DNA from: HO2-45-28 sp964574495
GTDB lineage: Bacteria > Patescibacteriota > Minisyncoccia > HO2-45-28
DNA: 29,108 nt
NCBI GenBank assembly: GCA_964574495.1
Contig: CAZNNT010000006.1
Location: 1-29,108 of the forward strand
Reading direction: 5' to 3'
Shown: positions 13,305 through 20,757 of the stretch, in pieces
How the letters are laid out: every line of letters begins with the position of its first letter
How positions within the stretch are numbered: position 1 is the first letter of the stretch
Notes under the pieces: model-generated
The model's input: the letters and a program-made list of their open reading frames with translations, nothing else
Told to the model about the DNA's origin: nothing
Databases searched by the model: none
Position numbers and translations under genes: made by a program

Positions 13305-16300
13305 ATGCCTTTCGTCCACCTTCACACTCATTCCCACTACTCTCTCCTTGACGGGTTAGCTAAAATTGACGATCTGGTCAGGGGCGCTGCGGATATGAAT
13401 ATGCCGGCTTTAGCGCTGACGGATCACGGCAATCTTTACGGCGCCATTGAATTTTATAAAAAAGCGACGGCTTGCGGCATAAAACCGATAATCGGCGTGG
13501 AGGCCTATTTGGCCGCGGGCTCGCGCCACTCAAAAAAACCGGGCTCGGATGAACGAAGATTCCATTTGGTGCTTTTGGCCGAAAATAACGAGGGCTATCA
13601 AAATCTTTTGAAATTAGTCACGGCCTCCCATTTGGAAGGATTTTATTATAAGCCCCGCGTAGACAAAGAGCTTTTGCGCGGGCATTCAAAGGGATTGATC
13701 GCCACATCCAGCTGCCTGGCGGGAGAAATTCCAAGGGCCTTGATTTCCGGCGATTATGAAGGGGCTAAAAAACTCGCGCTTGAATATCAAGAAATTTTCG
13801 GCGCGAACAACTTTTTTATTGAACTTTCGCACCACCCGGGAATACCGAATCATTCCAAAATCCAAAAAGCCCTGCGGCAATTAGCCGGCGACCTAAAAAT
13901 TCCGGTAATCGCCGCTCAAGATATACATTATCTGACCAAAGAAGACGCCAAAGCCCAAGACGTGCTGCTTGCCGTGCAAACCAACACCCGACTGGATGAC
14001 ACCGATCGCATGACTATGAAAGACGATGATTTTTCAATGAGGTCTCCGGAAGAAATGAAAGAACTTTTCAAAGACATTCCCGAGGCCATAAGCAATACTC
14101 TGGCCATTGCCGAAAGAACGCAAATTAAAATGGAGCTGGGAAAAATAAGTTTTCCCCACTACCCTATTCCGGAAAATCATACCGCCGATTCATATCTTGA
14201 AAAATTATGTCAGGCGGGATTAAAAACGCGCTACGGCGAAAATATTCCGGAAGCAACGAGGAAGCGCCTGGCCTACGAATTGGAAGTGATTAAAAAAACG
14301 GGTTTTGCTTCTTATTTTTTGATAGTTCAGGACATAACCAACTGGTCCAAAAATCAGGGCATAATAGTCGGCCCGGGCAGAGGGTCGGCCGCGGGCTCGC
14401 TTATTTCATATGTCACGAATATCACAAATATTGACCCGATTAAATATGATTTGCTCTTTGAACGTTTTATGAATCCTGACCGCGTAAGCCCTCCGGACAT
14501 TGACCTTGATTTCGCCGACACCCGCAGAGACGAGGTCTTGGAATATATGACTGAAAAATACGGGGAAGATCATGTGGCGCAAATCATAACTTTCGGCACT
14601 ATGGCGGCCAGGGCCGCGGTGCGCGACGCCGGACGCGCTTTGGGACTGGCTTACGGATTTTGCGACACTCTCGCGAAAATGATTCCTTTCGGCAAAACCC
14701 TTAAAGAAGCGCTGGAAACCAATTCCGAATTTAAAAATTATTATGAGACAAATCCTGAAGCCAAAAGGGTTATAGCGGCCGCGGAAAAACTGGAGGGCGT
14801 GGCGCGCCACGCCTCGGTGCACGCCTGCGGAACGGTTATCACTAAAGACCCGCTGGTAAACACCATTCCCCTGCAATACGCGGCGCGCGGAAAAAATACC
14901 GACGAAAAAACAATCGTAACCCAATATGAAATGCACGCCGTTGAGGACTTGGGTTTGTTAAAAATGGATATTCTTGGGCTTAAAAACTTAAGCATAATTG
15001 AATCGGCCGTCGGGCTCATAAAAAAACGCTCGGCGCAATCGGTGAATTTTGACAAAATGGAGCCGTCCGATTCAAGGGTCTTTGAAATGCTGGCCCGCGG
15101 ACAAACCCTCGGGGTCTTTCAATTGGAGGGCAGCGGGATGACGAGATTTTTAACCGATCTTAAACCCACGGAAATTGAAGATATCATAGCCATGATATCG
15201 CTTTACCGGCCGGGACCGCTGGACGCCGGAATGATACCGCTATACATAAAAAGGAAGAGCGGCGAAGAACCGGTAAAATATCTGCACCCCAAACTTGAAC
15301 CGATTTTGAAAAAGACCTACGGCATTATGATTTATCAGGAACAGCTGATGCAGGCCGCCCAAGCCGTTGCCGGATTCACCCTGGCCGAAGCCGACACTTT
15401 GCGCAAAGCAGTCGGCAAAAAAATCAAAAAATTGCTTGACGAACAAAAAGAAAAATTCATTTTGGGCGCCCAAAAATCAATAAACAGCCAAAAAATCGGC
15501 GAGGAATTATGGAAAATTATAGAACCCTTTGCCGGCTACGGCTTTAACCGCTCGCATGCCGCCGCTTACGCTTTAGTCGCTTATCAAACGGCTTGGCTGA
15601 AATGCTTTTATCCGCTTGAATTTATGACTTCGCTGATGAACGCGGATGAAAAAGACGCCGAACGCATAGCCGTCTTGGTGAGCGAAGCCAAAAAAATGGG
15701 GATGCATGTATTGCCGCCGGACATCAACCAAAGCGACGAGGGCTTCACCCCGCTGGATAATGACAAAATAAGATTCGGGCTGCGCACGATTAAAAATGTC
15801 GGCTCAAATGTCGTCTCCTCTTTGATTGAAGAAAGAAAAATAAACGGGCCCTATTCCGGCTTGACGGACTTATTGGAAAGAGTCCCCTCCAAAGACCTGA
15901 ATAAAAAATCGTTTGAATCGCTCATTAAATCCGGAGCGTTGGATTCAATAGGAGAAAGAAATCAGATGCTTAATAATCTGGAAACGATTCTTGCCTACCA
16001 TCGCGACTCGGCGCGCGCCAAAACGCAAAATCAGTCCTCGCTTTTCGGCCTGATGAGCAACCGAACTGTCCTGCCGCAGTTAAAATTGGCCTCAAGCCCC
16101 GAATCCACCAGCGACGAAAAATTACGCTGGGAACGTGAACTGCTGGGCTTGTATGTGTCCGGACATCCCATTGAAAAAATGAAAAATAAACTGGAAAAAG
16201 AAAAAATGAAAATAGCGCAGGCGCGGACATTGGTTGACGGAGCGCCCGTCTTGGTCGGCGCGATGATAGAAAATATCCAAAAAATAACCACGAAAAAAGG

Positions 16301-16484
16301 AGACCCGATGGCTTTTTTGAGAATTTTGGATCTATCGGGATCCATGGAAGCCGTTATTTTCCCCCGAACCCTTGAACAATACAGGTCATTCATAATAGAG
16401 GAAGCCGGCGTTAAAATAAAAGGGCGGATGAGCCACAGAAACGGCCGAACGGCTCTTATTGTCAACGAAATAAGGGCGTTATAA
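13305..16484 (+). CDS. dnaE: DNA polymerase III alpha subunit
   Basis: 1059 residues, slightly shorter than E. coli DnaE. It is the replicative polymerase. The N-terminal PHP domain begins FVHLHTHSHYSLLDG and continues with LTDHGN, GVEAYLA, FHLVLLAEN, SSCLAGEI and AAQDIHYL; the usual metal ligands of an active PHP site (His, Asp, Glu, Cys) appear to be kept, unlike E. coli. The polymerase core has GPGRGSAAGSLISY and PPDIDLDFADTRRDEV; by alignment with E. coli the catalytic aspartates are Asp400 and Asp402. A helix-hairpin-helix-like region and an OB-fold (PVLVGAMIENIQKITTKKGD) finish it. No DnaQ-type exonuclease is in the window. thrS starts 9 bases after its stop. Confidence 0.97.
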   Translation: MPFVHLHTHSHYSLLDGLAKIDDLVRGAADMNMPALALTDHGNLYGAIEFYKKATACGIKPIIGVEAYLAAGSRHSKKPGSDERRFHLVLLAENNEGYQNLLKLVTASHLEGFYYKPRVDKELLRGHSKGLIATSSCLAGEIPRALISGDYEGAKKLALEYQEIFGANNFFIELSHHPGIPNHSKIQKALRQLAGDLKIPVIAAQDIHYLTKEDAKAQDVLLAVQTNTRLDDTDRMTMKDDDFSMRSPEEMKELFKDIPEAISNTLAIAERTQIKMELGKISFPHYPIPENHTADSYLEKLCQAGLKTRYGENIPEATRKRLAYELEVIKKTGFASYFLIVQDITNWSKNQGIIVGPGRGSAAGSLISYVTNITNIDPIKYDLLFERFMNPDRVSPPDIDLDFADTRRDEVLEYMTEKYGEDHVAQIITFGTMAARAAVRDAGRALGLAYGFCDTLAKMIPFGKTLKEALETNSEFKNYYETNPEAKRVIAAAEKLEGVARHASVHACGTVITKDPLVNTIPLQYAARGKNTDEKTIVTQYEMHAVEDLGLLKMDILGLKNLSIIESAVGLIKKRSAQSVNFDKMEPSDSRVFEMLARGQTLGVFQLEGSGMTRFLTDLKPTEIEDIIAMISLYRPGPLDAGMIPLYIKRKSGEEPVKYLHPKLEPILKKTYGIMIYQEQLMQAAQAVAGFTLAEADTLRKAVGKKIKKLLDEQKEKFILGAQKSINSQKIGEELWKIIEPFAGYGFNRSHAAAYALVAYQTAWLKCFYPLEFMTSLMNADEKDAERIAVLVSEAKKMGMHVLPPDINQSDEGFTPLDNDKIRFGLRTIKNVGSNVVSSLIEERKINGPYSGLTDLLERVPSKDLNKKSFESLIKSGALDSIGERNQMLNNLETILAYHRDSARAKTQNQSSLFGLMSNRTVLPQLKLASSPESTSDEKLRWERELLGLYVSGHPIEKMKNKLEKEKMKIAQARTLVDGAPVLVGAMIENIQKITTKKGDPMAFLRILDLSGSMEAVIFPRTLEQYRSFIIEEAGVKIKGRMSHRNGRTALIVNEIRAL
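14796..14813. repeat. 18-bp perfect palindrome within dnaE
   Basis: GGCGTGGCGCGCCACGCC, encoding part of the conserved VARHASVHACG segment. The protein conservation makes it likely to be chance. Confidence 0.5.
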
Positions 16485-16487
16485 AAT
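16459..16487 (+). promoter_or_regulatory. Predicted leaderless promoter of thrS inside the end of dnaE
   Basis: TTGTCA (16459-16464), 17-base spacer, TAAAAT (16482-16487), then exactly 6 bases to the ATG at 16494. The dnaE stop TAA (16482-16484) forms part of the -10. Confidence 0.65.
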
Positions 16488-16493
16488 TATTTT

Positions 16494-17702
16494 ATGTCCG
16501 ACTCTGAAAACAAACCTTCAAACGACCATCGGGATATAGGCCAAAAATTGGACTTGTTTTCTTTTCAAGAAATATCCCCTGGCGCGCCTTTCTGGCATCC
16601 GAAAGGAATGATTATTTTCCGGGAACTGGAAAAATACGCGCGGAAAATAAACGACCGGGGGGGCTACAGCGAAACCTCAACGCCGATTTTGGTTAAAAAG
16701 GAGGTCTTTGAAAAATCCGGTCATTGGGAGTATTTTCGCGAAAATATGTTTTGGTTTCAAAATCCGAGGGATAAAAACGAAACTTTGGTCGTCAAACCGA
16801 TGAATTGCCCCGAATCAACTTATATTTATAATTCCTCGCCAAGAAGCTATCGCGACCTGCCGATTCGCTTTGCCGAAATAGGACGGCTTCACAGAAATGA
16901 GCTTTCTGGCACCCTGGGGGGAATGTTTAGAGTTCGGCAAATTACGATGGACGATGCTCATATATACTGCCGGCTGGATCAGATTGAAAACGAGGTCTCA
17001 AAAACAATAAAAGAAATAAATGAATTTTATGATTTACTCGGTTTTAAGCCGGAATATTATCTTGCCACGCGCCCCGAAAAAGCTCTTGGCGATAAAAAAT
17101 TGTGGGACAAAGCCGAAAAAATCTTGGCTTCAGCCCTTAAAAAAAACAAAATAACTTTTAAAACGGCCGTGGGCGAAGGCGCTTTTTACGGACCGAAAAT
17201 AGAAGTTCACATCAAGGACTCGCAAGGGCGCGATTGGCAATTGGGCACTTCCCAGCTTGATTTCTTTATGCTTCCCGAAAAATTCGGCCTTTACTATATA
17301 AATGAAAACGGGAAAAAAGAAAAACCGGTGGTCATTCATCGCGCGATTTTCGGCTCTTTTGAACGCTTCATAGGAATACTGCTTGAACACTTTAAAGGAG
17401 CGCTGCCTTTGTGGCTCGCTCCGGTTCAAGTCGCGATGCTGCCGATAAACGACAAAGTGAAAAAATATTGTTTAAAAATCTTGAGGAAACTTCACGGCGC
17501 GGACTTACGCGTCTGGCTGGATGACAGAAACGAAACGCTGGGCAAAAAAATACGGGAATCGGAAACGCAAAAAATTCCGTATCTTTTGGTTATCGGCGAA
17601 AAAGAAGAAACAACAGGAACGGTAAATGTCAGAAAACGAGGAGAAAAAGAGCAAAGAACAATAAAACTGGATGAATTTATCAAAGAAATCTCAACCCCGT
17701 AG
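16494..17702 (+). CDS. thrS: Threonyl-tRNA synthetase, catalytic core only
   Basis: 402 residues against about 640 in E. coli. It starts at the catalytic domain (DHRDIGQKLDLFSFQEISPG) and lacks the N-terminal TGS and editing domains. Because dnaE ends only 9 bases upstream, nothing is missing at the 5' end. The core has the zinc ligands (Cys in KPMNCPES, His in DDAHIYC, His in VIHRAI), motif 2 around RFAEIGRLHRNELSGTLGGMFRVRQ, motif 3 GSFERFIGILLEH, and a complete anticodon-binding domain (APVQVAMLPIND...DDRNETLGKKIRE). It charges tRNA-Thr but cannot clear Ser-tRNA-Thr in cis. It overlaps miaA by 32 bases. Confidence 0.95.
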   Translation: MSDSENKPSNDHRDIGQKLDLFSFQEISPGAPFWHPKGMIIFRELEKYARKINDRGGYSETSTPILVKKEVFEKSGHWEYFRENMFWFQNPRDKNETLVVKPMNCPESTYIYNSSPRSYRDLPIRFAEIGRLHRNELSGTLGGMFRVRQITMDDAHIYCRLDQIENEVSKTIKEINEFYDLLGFKPEYYLATRPEKALGDKKLWDKAEKILASALKKNKITFKTAVGEGAFYGPKIEVHIKDSQGRDWQLGTSQLDFFMLPEKFGLYYINENGKKEKPVVIHRAIFGSFERFIGILLEHFKGALPLWLAPVQVAMLPINDKVKKYCLKILRKLHGADLRVWLDDRNETLGKKIRESETQKIPYLLVIGEKEETTGTVNVRKRGEKEQRTIKLDEFIKEISTP

Positions 17703-18804
17703 TAGAAATCTGGCTGCTCGCGAAACGAGCGGAATAAACTTTGCCGGATTTTCACTACAAGGTCAAAAGAACTCGCGAAATAAGCTCGTCGTTGTTGTCG
17801 GGCCGACAGCTTCGGGTAAATCCGCGCTCGGAGTGCGTTTGGCTAAAAAATTAAACGGCGAGATAATTTCCGCGGATTCCCGCCAGGTCTATAAAGGCCT
17901 TGATCTGGCTTCAGGAAAAGTTCCGCGCGATAAAAAACCCCCTAAAAGCTATAAGCTAAAAGCTAAAAGCTATTTTTATAAGGGCATTCCCCACCATTGC
18001 CTTGATTTGGTGTCTCCAAAAACCGTATTCAGCGCTGAAAACTACGCAAAATGCGCGCGAAAAGCCATAAAAGATATTTTGGAACGCGCCAGAACGCCGA
18101 TAATCGTGGGCGGAACGGGATTTTACATTGATATAGCTCTCGGACTGATGAATGCGGCGGGCGTCCCGCCCGACTGGAAACTTCGGGTCCGACTTGAAAA
18201 AAAGTCGGCCGCGACGCTTTTTACAATGCTTAAAAAACTTGATGCCGCGCGCGCCAAAACCATAGAGCCGCAAAACAAACGCCGCCTGATACGCGCGATT
18301 GAAATCGCGAAATATTCTGTTAAAAAAAACAAGAGCAAAAAGACAAAAAATGAAATATATCGATATATCGATATATTATGGGTGGGGATTAAAGTTAAAC
18401 CGGAGGAATTGAGAAAAAATATAAACGCGCGCCTCAAGAAACGACTGGATGCCGGAATGGTCGGGGAAATAAAAAAACTTCACAAAAGCAAAGTAAGCTG
18501 GAAACGGCTGGATGATTTAGGCCTTGAACCGCGCTGGATTTCAAAATATTTACGCGGACAAATCCCAAAAGATGAAATGGTCTTGAAACTGCAAAGTTCA
18601 ATCTGGCGCTACTCCCGCCGCCAAATGACTTGGTTTAGGCGCAACAGAAAAATCCATTGGATTTCAAATCAAAAAGAGTCGGAAAATTACTTAAGGAGCT
18701 TTAAAAGCGCTTCACGCGCCACTTCCGGATTAGCGCTCCCCTTGGTCTCGCGCATTACCTGTCCCACCAAAAATTGCAAAGCGTTTTCTTTGCCGGATCG
18801 GTAG
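17671..18804 (+). CDS. miaA: tRNA dimethylallyltransferase
   Basis: 377 residues. It adds the isopentenyl group to A37 of tRNAs reading UNN codons. P-loop VVVVGPTASGKSALGVRLAKKL at about 40-60, then IISADSRQVYKGLD, GIPHHCLDLVSP, IIVGGTGFYIDIALGL and LIRAIEIAKY, and a C-terminal YSRRQMTWFRRN. Only one ATG precedes the P-loop, giving an unusual ~35-residue leader that overlaps thrS. Between SGKVPRD and GIPHH there is an extra Lys/Ser/Tyr-rich segment encoded by four 7-bp repeats. A second extra Lys-rich segment near residue 215-230 contains a 22-bp palindrome. The last ~40 residues overlap gatB tail to tail. Confidence 0.9.
   Translation: MNLSKKSQPRSRNLAARETSGINFAGFSLQGQKNSRNKLVVVVGPTASGKSALGVRLAKKLNGEIISADSRQVYKGLDLASGKVPRDKKPPKSYKLKAKSYFYKGIPHHCLDLVSPKTVFSAENYAKCARKAIKDILERARTPIIVGGTGFYIDIALGLMNAAGVPPDWKLRVRLEKKSAATLFTMLKKLDAARAKTIEPQNKRRLIRAIEIAKYSVKKNKSKKTKNEIYRYIDILWVGIKVKPEELRKNINARLKKRLDAGMVGEIKKLHKSKVSWKRLDDLGLEPRWISKYLRGQIPKDEMVLKLQSSIWRYSRRQMTWFRRNRKIHWISNQKESENYLRSFKSASRATSGLALPLVSRITCPTKNCKAFSLPDR
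17943..17972. repeat. Four tandem 7-bp repeats (TAAAAGC) inside miaA
   Basis: TAAAAGC, TATAAGC, TAAAAGC, TAAAAGC, then TA. They encode an SYKLKAKSY-type insertion. The same unit appears twice (- strand) upstream of the transketolase gene at about 2765-2782. Confidence 0.8.
18355..18376. repeat. 22-bp AT-rich palindrome inside miaA
   Basis: A perfect palindrome composed of ATATATCG repeats with a final ATATAT (18355-18376). It lies in a Lys-rich extra segment of the protein. Confidence 0.75.
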
Positions 18805-20126
18805 TCAGAAACGGCCGGAGGATTTTGAGAAATTATTTTTTTGGCGATTTCTTCCAGAGCGCCCTCGGCCGATATTTGAGTTAGTCCCCTCTCCTTCACG
18901 ATATCCGAGGGGTCGCCGCCATCTTCAACCATGGAGCGCAAAATGTCTTTAGCCGCGCGCGATGAAATTACATTTTCCAAAATCATTTTTATAAGTTCGG
19001 AAAAATTCTCGGGCGTTACCAAGACCTCGCCGAACATTAATTCCTTTTCTTTAACCAAACCCTGCAAATCGGAAGTTAAATAATTAAAAGCCAGTTTAAT
19101 CGCCTCTTTTTTATTTTTATCCCCGCTCCATTCCATCAATTCAGAAACGGCTTTTTCAAAAAAATCGGACATGGCCGGATCTGGCGCCAAAATAGCCGAC
19201 TCTTTTTTTTCAAGGAAATATTCTTTTTCAAAACGCGCTCTTTTGTGCCGCGGCAATTCGGGCAGAGAAAGTTTCAGGGTCTCGGGGTTTAATTCTTCGT
19301 CTTCATAGACCAAAAGCTTCGGCAAATCCGGCTCCGGAAAATAACGGTAATCATGCGATTCCTCTTTATGCCTCTGTAAGACCGTTTTTTGTTTTGAATC
19401 GTCCCAGCCCCTGGTCTCATGAACAACCGCTTTTCCGGATTTCAAAAGTTTTTCCTGTCTTTCCGCTTCATGTTCAATGGCGCGACGCAAAGCGTTAAAA
19501 GAATTTATATTTTTCAATTCAACTTTAGTGCCCATATTCAAAGAGACATTGGCCTCCAGCCGCATCTGGCCTCTTTCCATGTCGGCATCGGATACATTTA
19601 AATACCTGAAAAGCAATTGGAGTTCTTCGGCAAATTCGCTCGCCTCTTTTGCCGAAGAAATATCCGGCTCGGTCACCAATTCCATTAAAGGAACTCCGGC
19701 TCGGTTAAAGTCAACGAGAGCTGAACCTTTTTCATGCAGCAAGCGTCCGGTATCCTCTTCCAGATGAATCCGCCTTATTCTTATCTTTTTTTCGGAGTAA
19801 GGCAAAACCAATTCCCCTCCCTCAACCAAAGGGAAAGCGTACTGCGAAATCTGATAACCCTTCGGCAGGTCGGGATAAAAATAATTTTTACGTTCAAATT
19901 GCGAATACTCGGCAACGCGCCCTCCTAACGCAAGCCCCGTTAAAATAACTTTTTTAACCGCCTCCTTGTTGATGACCGGCAATGTCCCCGGATGCCCCAT
20001 GCAGACGGGGCAAATGTTCGTATTCGGATGGGTTTCTTGCGGGTCGTTTAGGGATTCGCAGAACATTTTTACGCGCGTGTTAAGTTCCGCGTGAATTTCG
20101 AGGCCGATGGTCAGTTTGTATTCCAT
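18687..20126 (-). CDS. gatB: Asp-tRNA(Asn)/Glu-tRNA(Gln) amidotransferase subunit B
   Basis: 479 residues, full length. GatB activates and delivers the amide for conversion of misacylated tRNAs to Asn- or Gln-tRNA, with GatA and GatC, neither of which is in this window. Marks: LTIGLEIHAEL at the start, the zinc site with Cys in MFCESLND and ICPVCMGHPGTLPVIN, KNYFYPDLPKGYQISQY, IRRIHLEEDTGRL, DFNRAGVPLMELVTEPD, and the GatB/YqeY tail ending QFLVGQVMRETKGSANPEVA. Its 3' end overlaps miaA by 118 bases on the opposite strand. It is divergent from efp with only 23 bases between the two ATGs. Confidence 0.97.
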   Translation of the reverse strand: MEYKLTIGLEIHAELNTRVKMFCESLNDPQETHPNTNICPVCMGHPGTLPVINKEAVKKVILTGLALGGRVAEYSQFERKNYFYPDLPKGYQISQYAFPLVEGGELVLPYSEKKIRIRRIHLEEDTGRLLHEKGSALVDFNRAGVPLMELVTEPDISSAKEASEFAEELQLLFRYLNVSDADMERGQMRLEANVSLNMGTKVELKNINSFNALRRAIEHEAERQEKLLKSGKAVVHETRGWDDSKQKTVLQRHKEESHDYRYFPEPDLPKLLVYEDEELNPETLKLSLPELPRHKRARFEKEYFLEKKESAILAPDPAMSDFFEKAVSELMEWSGDKNKKEAIKLAFNYLTSDLQGLVKEKELMFGEVLVTPENFSELIKMILENVISSRAAKDILRSMVEDGGDPSDIVKERGLTQISAEGALEEIAKKIISQNPPAVSDYRSGKENALQFLVGQVMRETKGSANPEVAREALLKLLK

Positions 20127-20143
20127 AAATTATAGTATAAAAT
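20116..20143 (+). promoter_or_regulatory. Predicted leaderless promoter of efp
   Basis: TTGTAT (20116-20121), 16-base spacer, TAAAAT (20138-20143), then exactly 6 bases to the ATG at 20150. The -35 lies inside gatB. Confidence 0.6.
20127..20139 (-). promoter_or_regulatory. Predicted leaderless promoter (-10) of gatB
   Basis: On the - strand TATACT (20139 to 20134) and 7 bases to the ATG. It overlaps the efp -10, so the two start regions share the same 23 bases. Confidence 0.5.
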
Positions 20144-20149
20144 ACTAGG

Positions 20150-20725
20150 ATGCTTTCGTATACCGATTTACTAAAGGGTGTTTTTTTCGTGATGGATGGC
20201 GAACCGTATGAAGTTCTGGAGTCGCAATTTTTGCGCATGCAGCAAAGAAAGCCGGTGATACAGGCCAAAATAAAAAATCTTCTGACCGGAAAAATTATTC
20301 CGCGCAGTTTCCATCAAAACGAGGCGTTTCAGGCGGCTGAAATAGAAAAAGAGCCGATGAAATTTATTTTTACCCACCGCCAAGAGTTCACTTTCGGCGA
20401 CCCGTCAAATCCCTCAAAAAGAATCGTTTTAAATTCAGGGGAGGTCGGAGAAATAGCCAAATTTTTAAAGCCGAATCTGGAAGTGAATTTTAAAAAATTC
20501 GAAGATAAAATAATCGGCATAGAAATTCCGATAAAAATTGGTTATGTCGTAAAATCCGCGCCTCAGGCCGAACGGGGAAATACCGCGCAGGGCGGTTCAA
20601 AGGAAATAGAATTGGAAAACGGCCTGAAATTGCAAGCGCCCTTTTTTATAAACGAGGGCGACACTGTTCGCGTAAACACCCAAACCGGAGAATACGCCGA
20701 ACGAGCCGAGAAAACAACCAAGTAA
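20150..20725 (+). CDS. efp: Elongation factor P with altered tip loop
   Basis: 191 residues, three-domain EF-P length. It helps the ribosome through proline-rich stretches by reaching toward the peptidyl-tRNA. The N-terminal domain reads LKGVFFVMDGEPYEVLESQFLRMQQRKPVIQAKIKNLLTGK. In E. coli the loop is KPGKG with the modified Lys34; aligned on NLLTG, this position is Gln and the tip is RMQQRKP. The remaining domains are typical (FTFGDPSN, then EIPIKIGYVVKSAPQAERGNTAQGGSKE and a final oligonucleotide-binding strand set, with APFFINEGDTVRVNTQTGEY). No EF-P modification gene is in the window. The stop codon lies in a palindromic terminator shared with mutM. Confidence 0.95.
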   Translation: MLSYTDLLKGVFFVMDGEPYEVLESQFLRMQQRKPVIQAKIKNLLTGKIIPRSFHQNEAFQAAEIEKEPMKFIFTHRQEFTFGDPSNPSKRIVLNSGEVGEIAKFLKPNLEVNFKKFEDKIIGIEIPIKIGYVVKSAPQAERGNTAQGGSKEIELENGLKLQAPFFINEGDTVRVNTQTGEYAERAEKTTK

Positions 20726-20757
20726 CATATTTTTAACAATTGTTAAAAATATGTTAC
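20722..20757. terminator. 36-bp perfect palindrome shared by efp and mutM
   Basis: GTAACATATTTTTAACAATT and its mirror image. The efp stop (20723-20725) and the mutM stop (20754-20756, - strand) both lie inside, one in each outer arm. It should act as a bidirectional terminator. Confidence 0.85.

Noticed and set aside
14796..14813. 18-bp palindrome in dnaE as an inserted element
   Set aside because: It encodes a conserved DnaE segment and is most likely chance.
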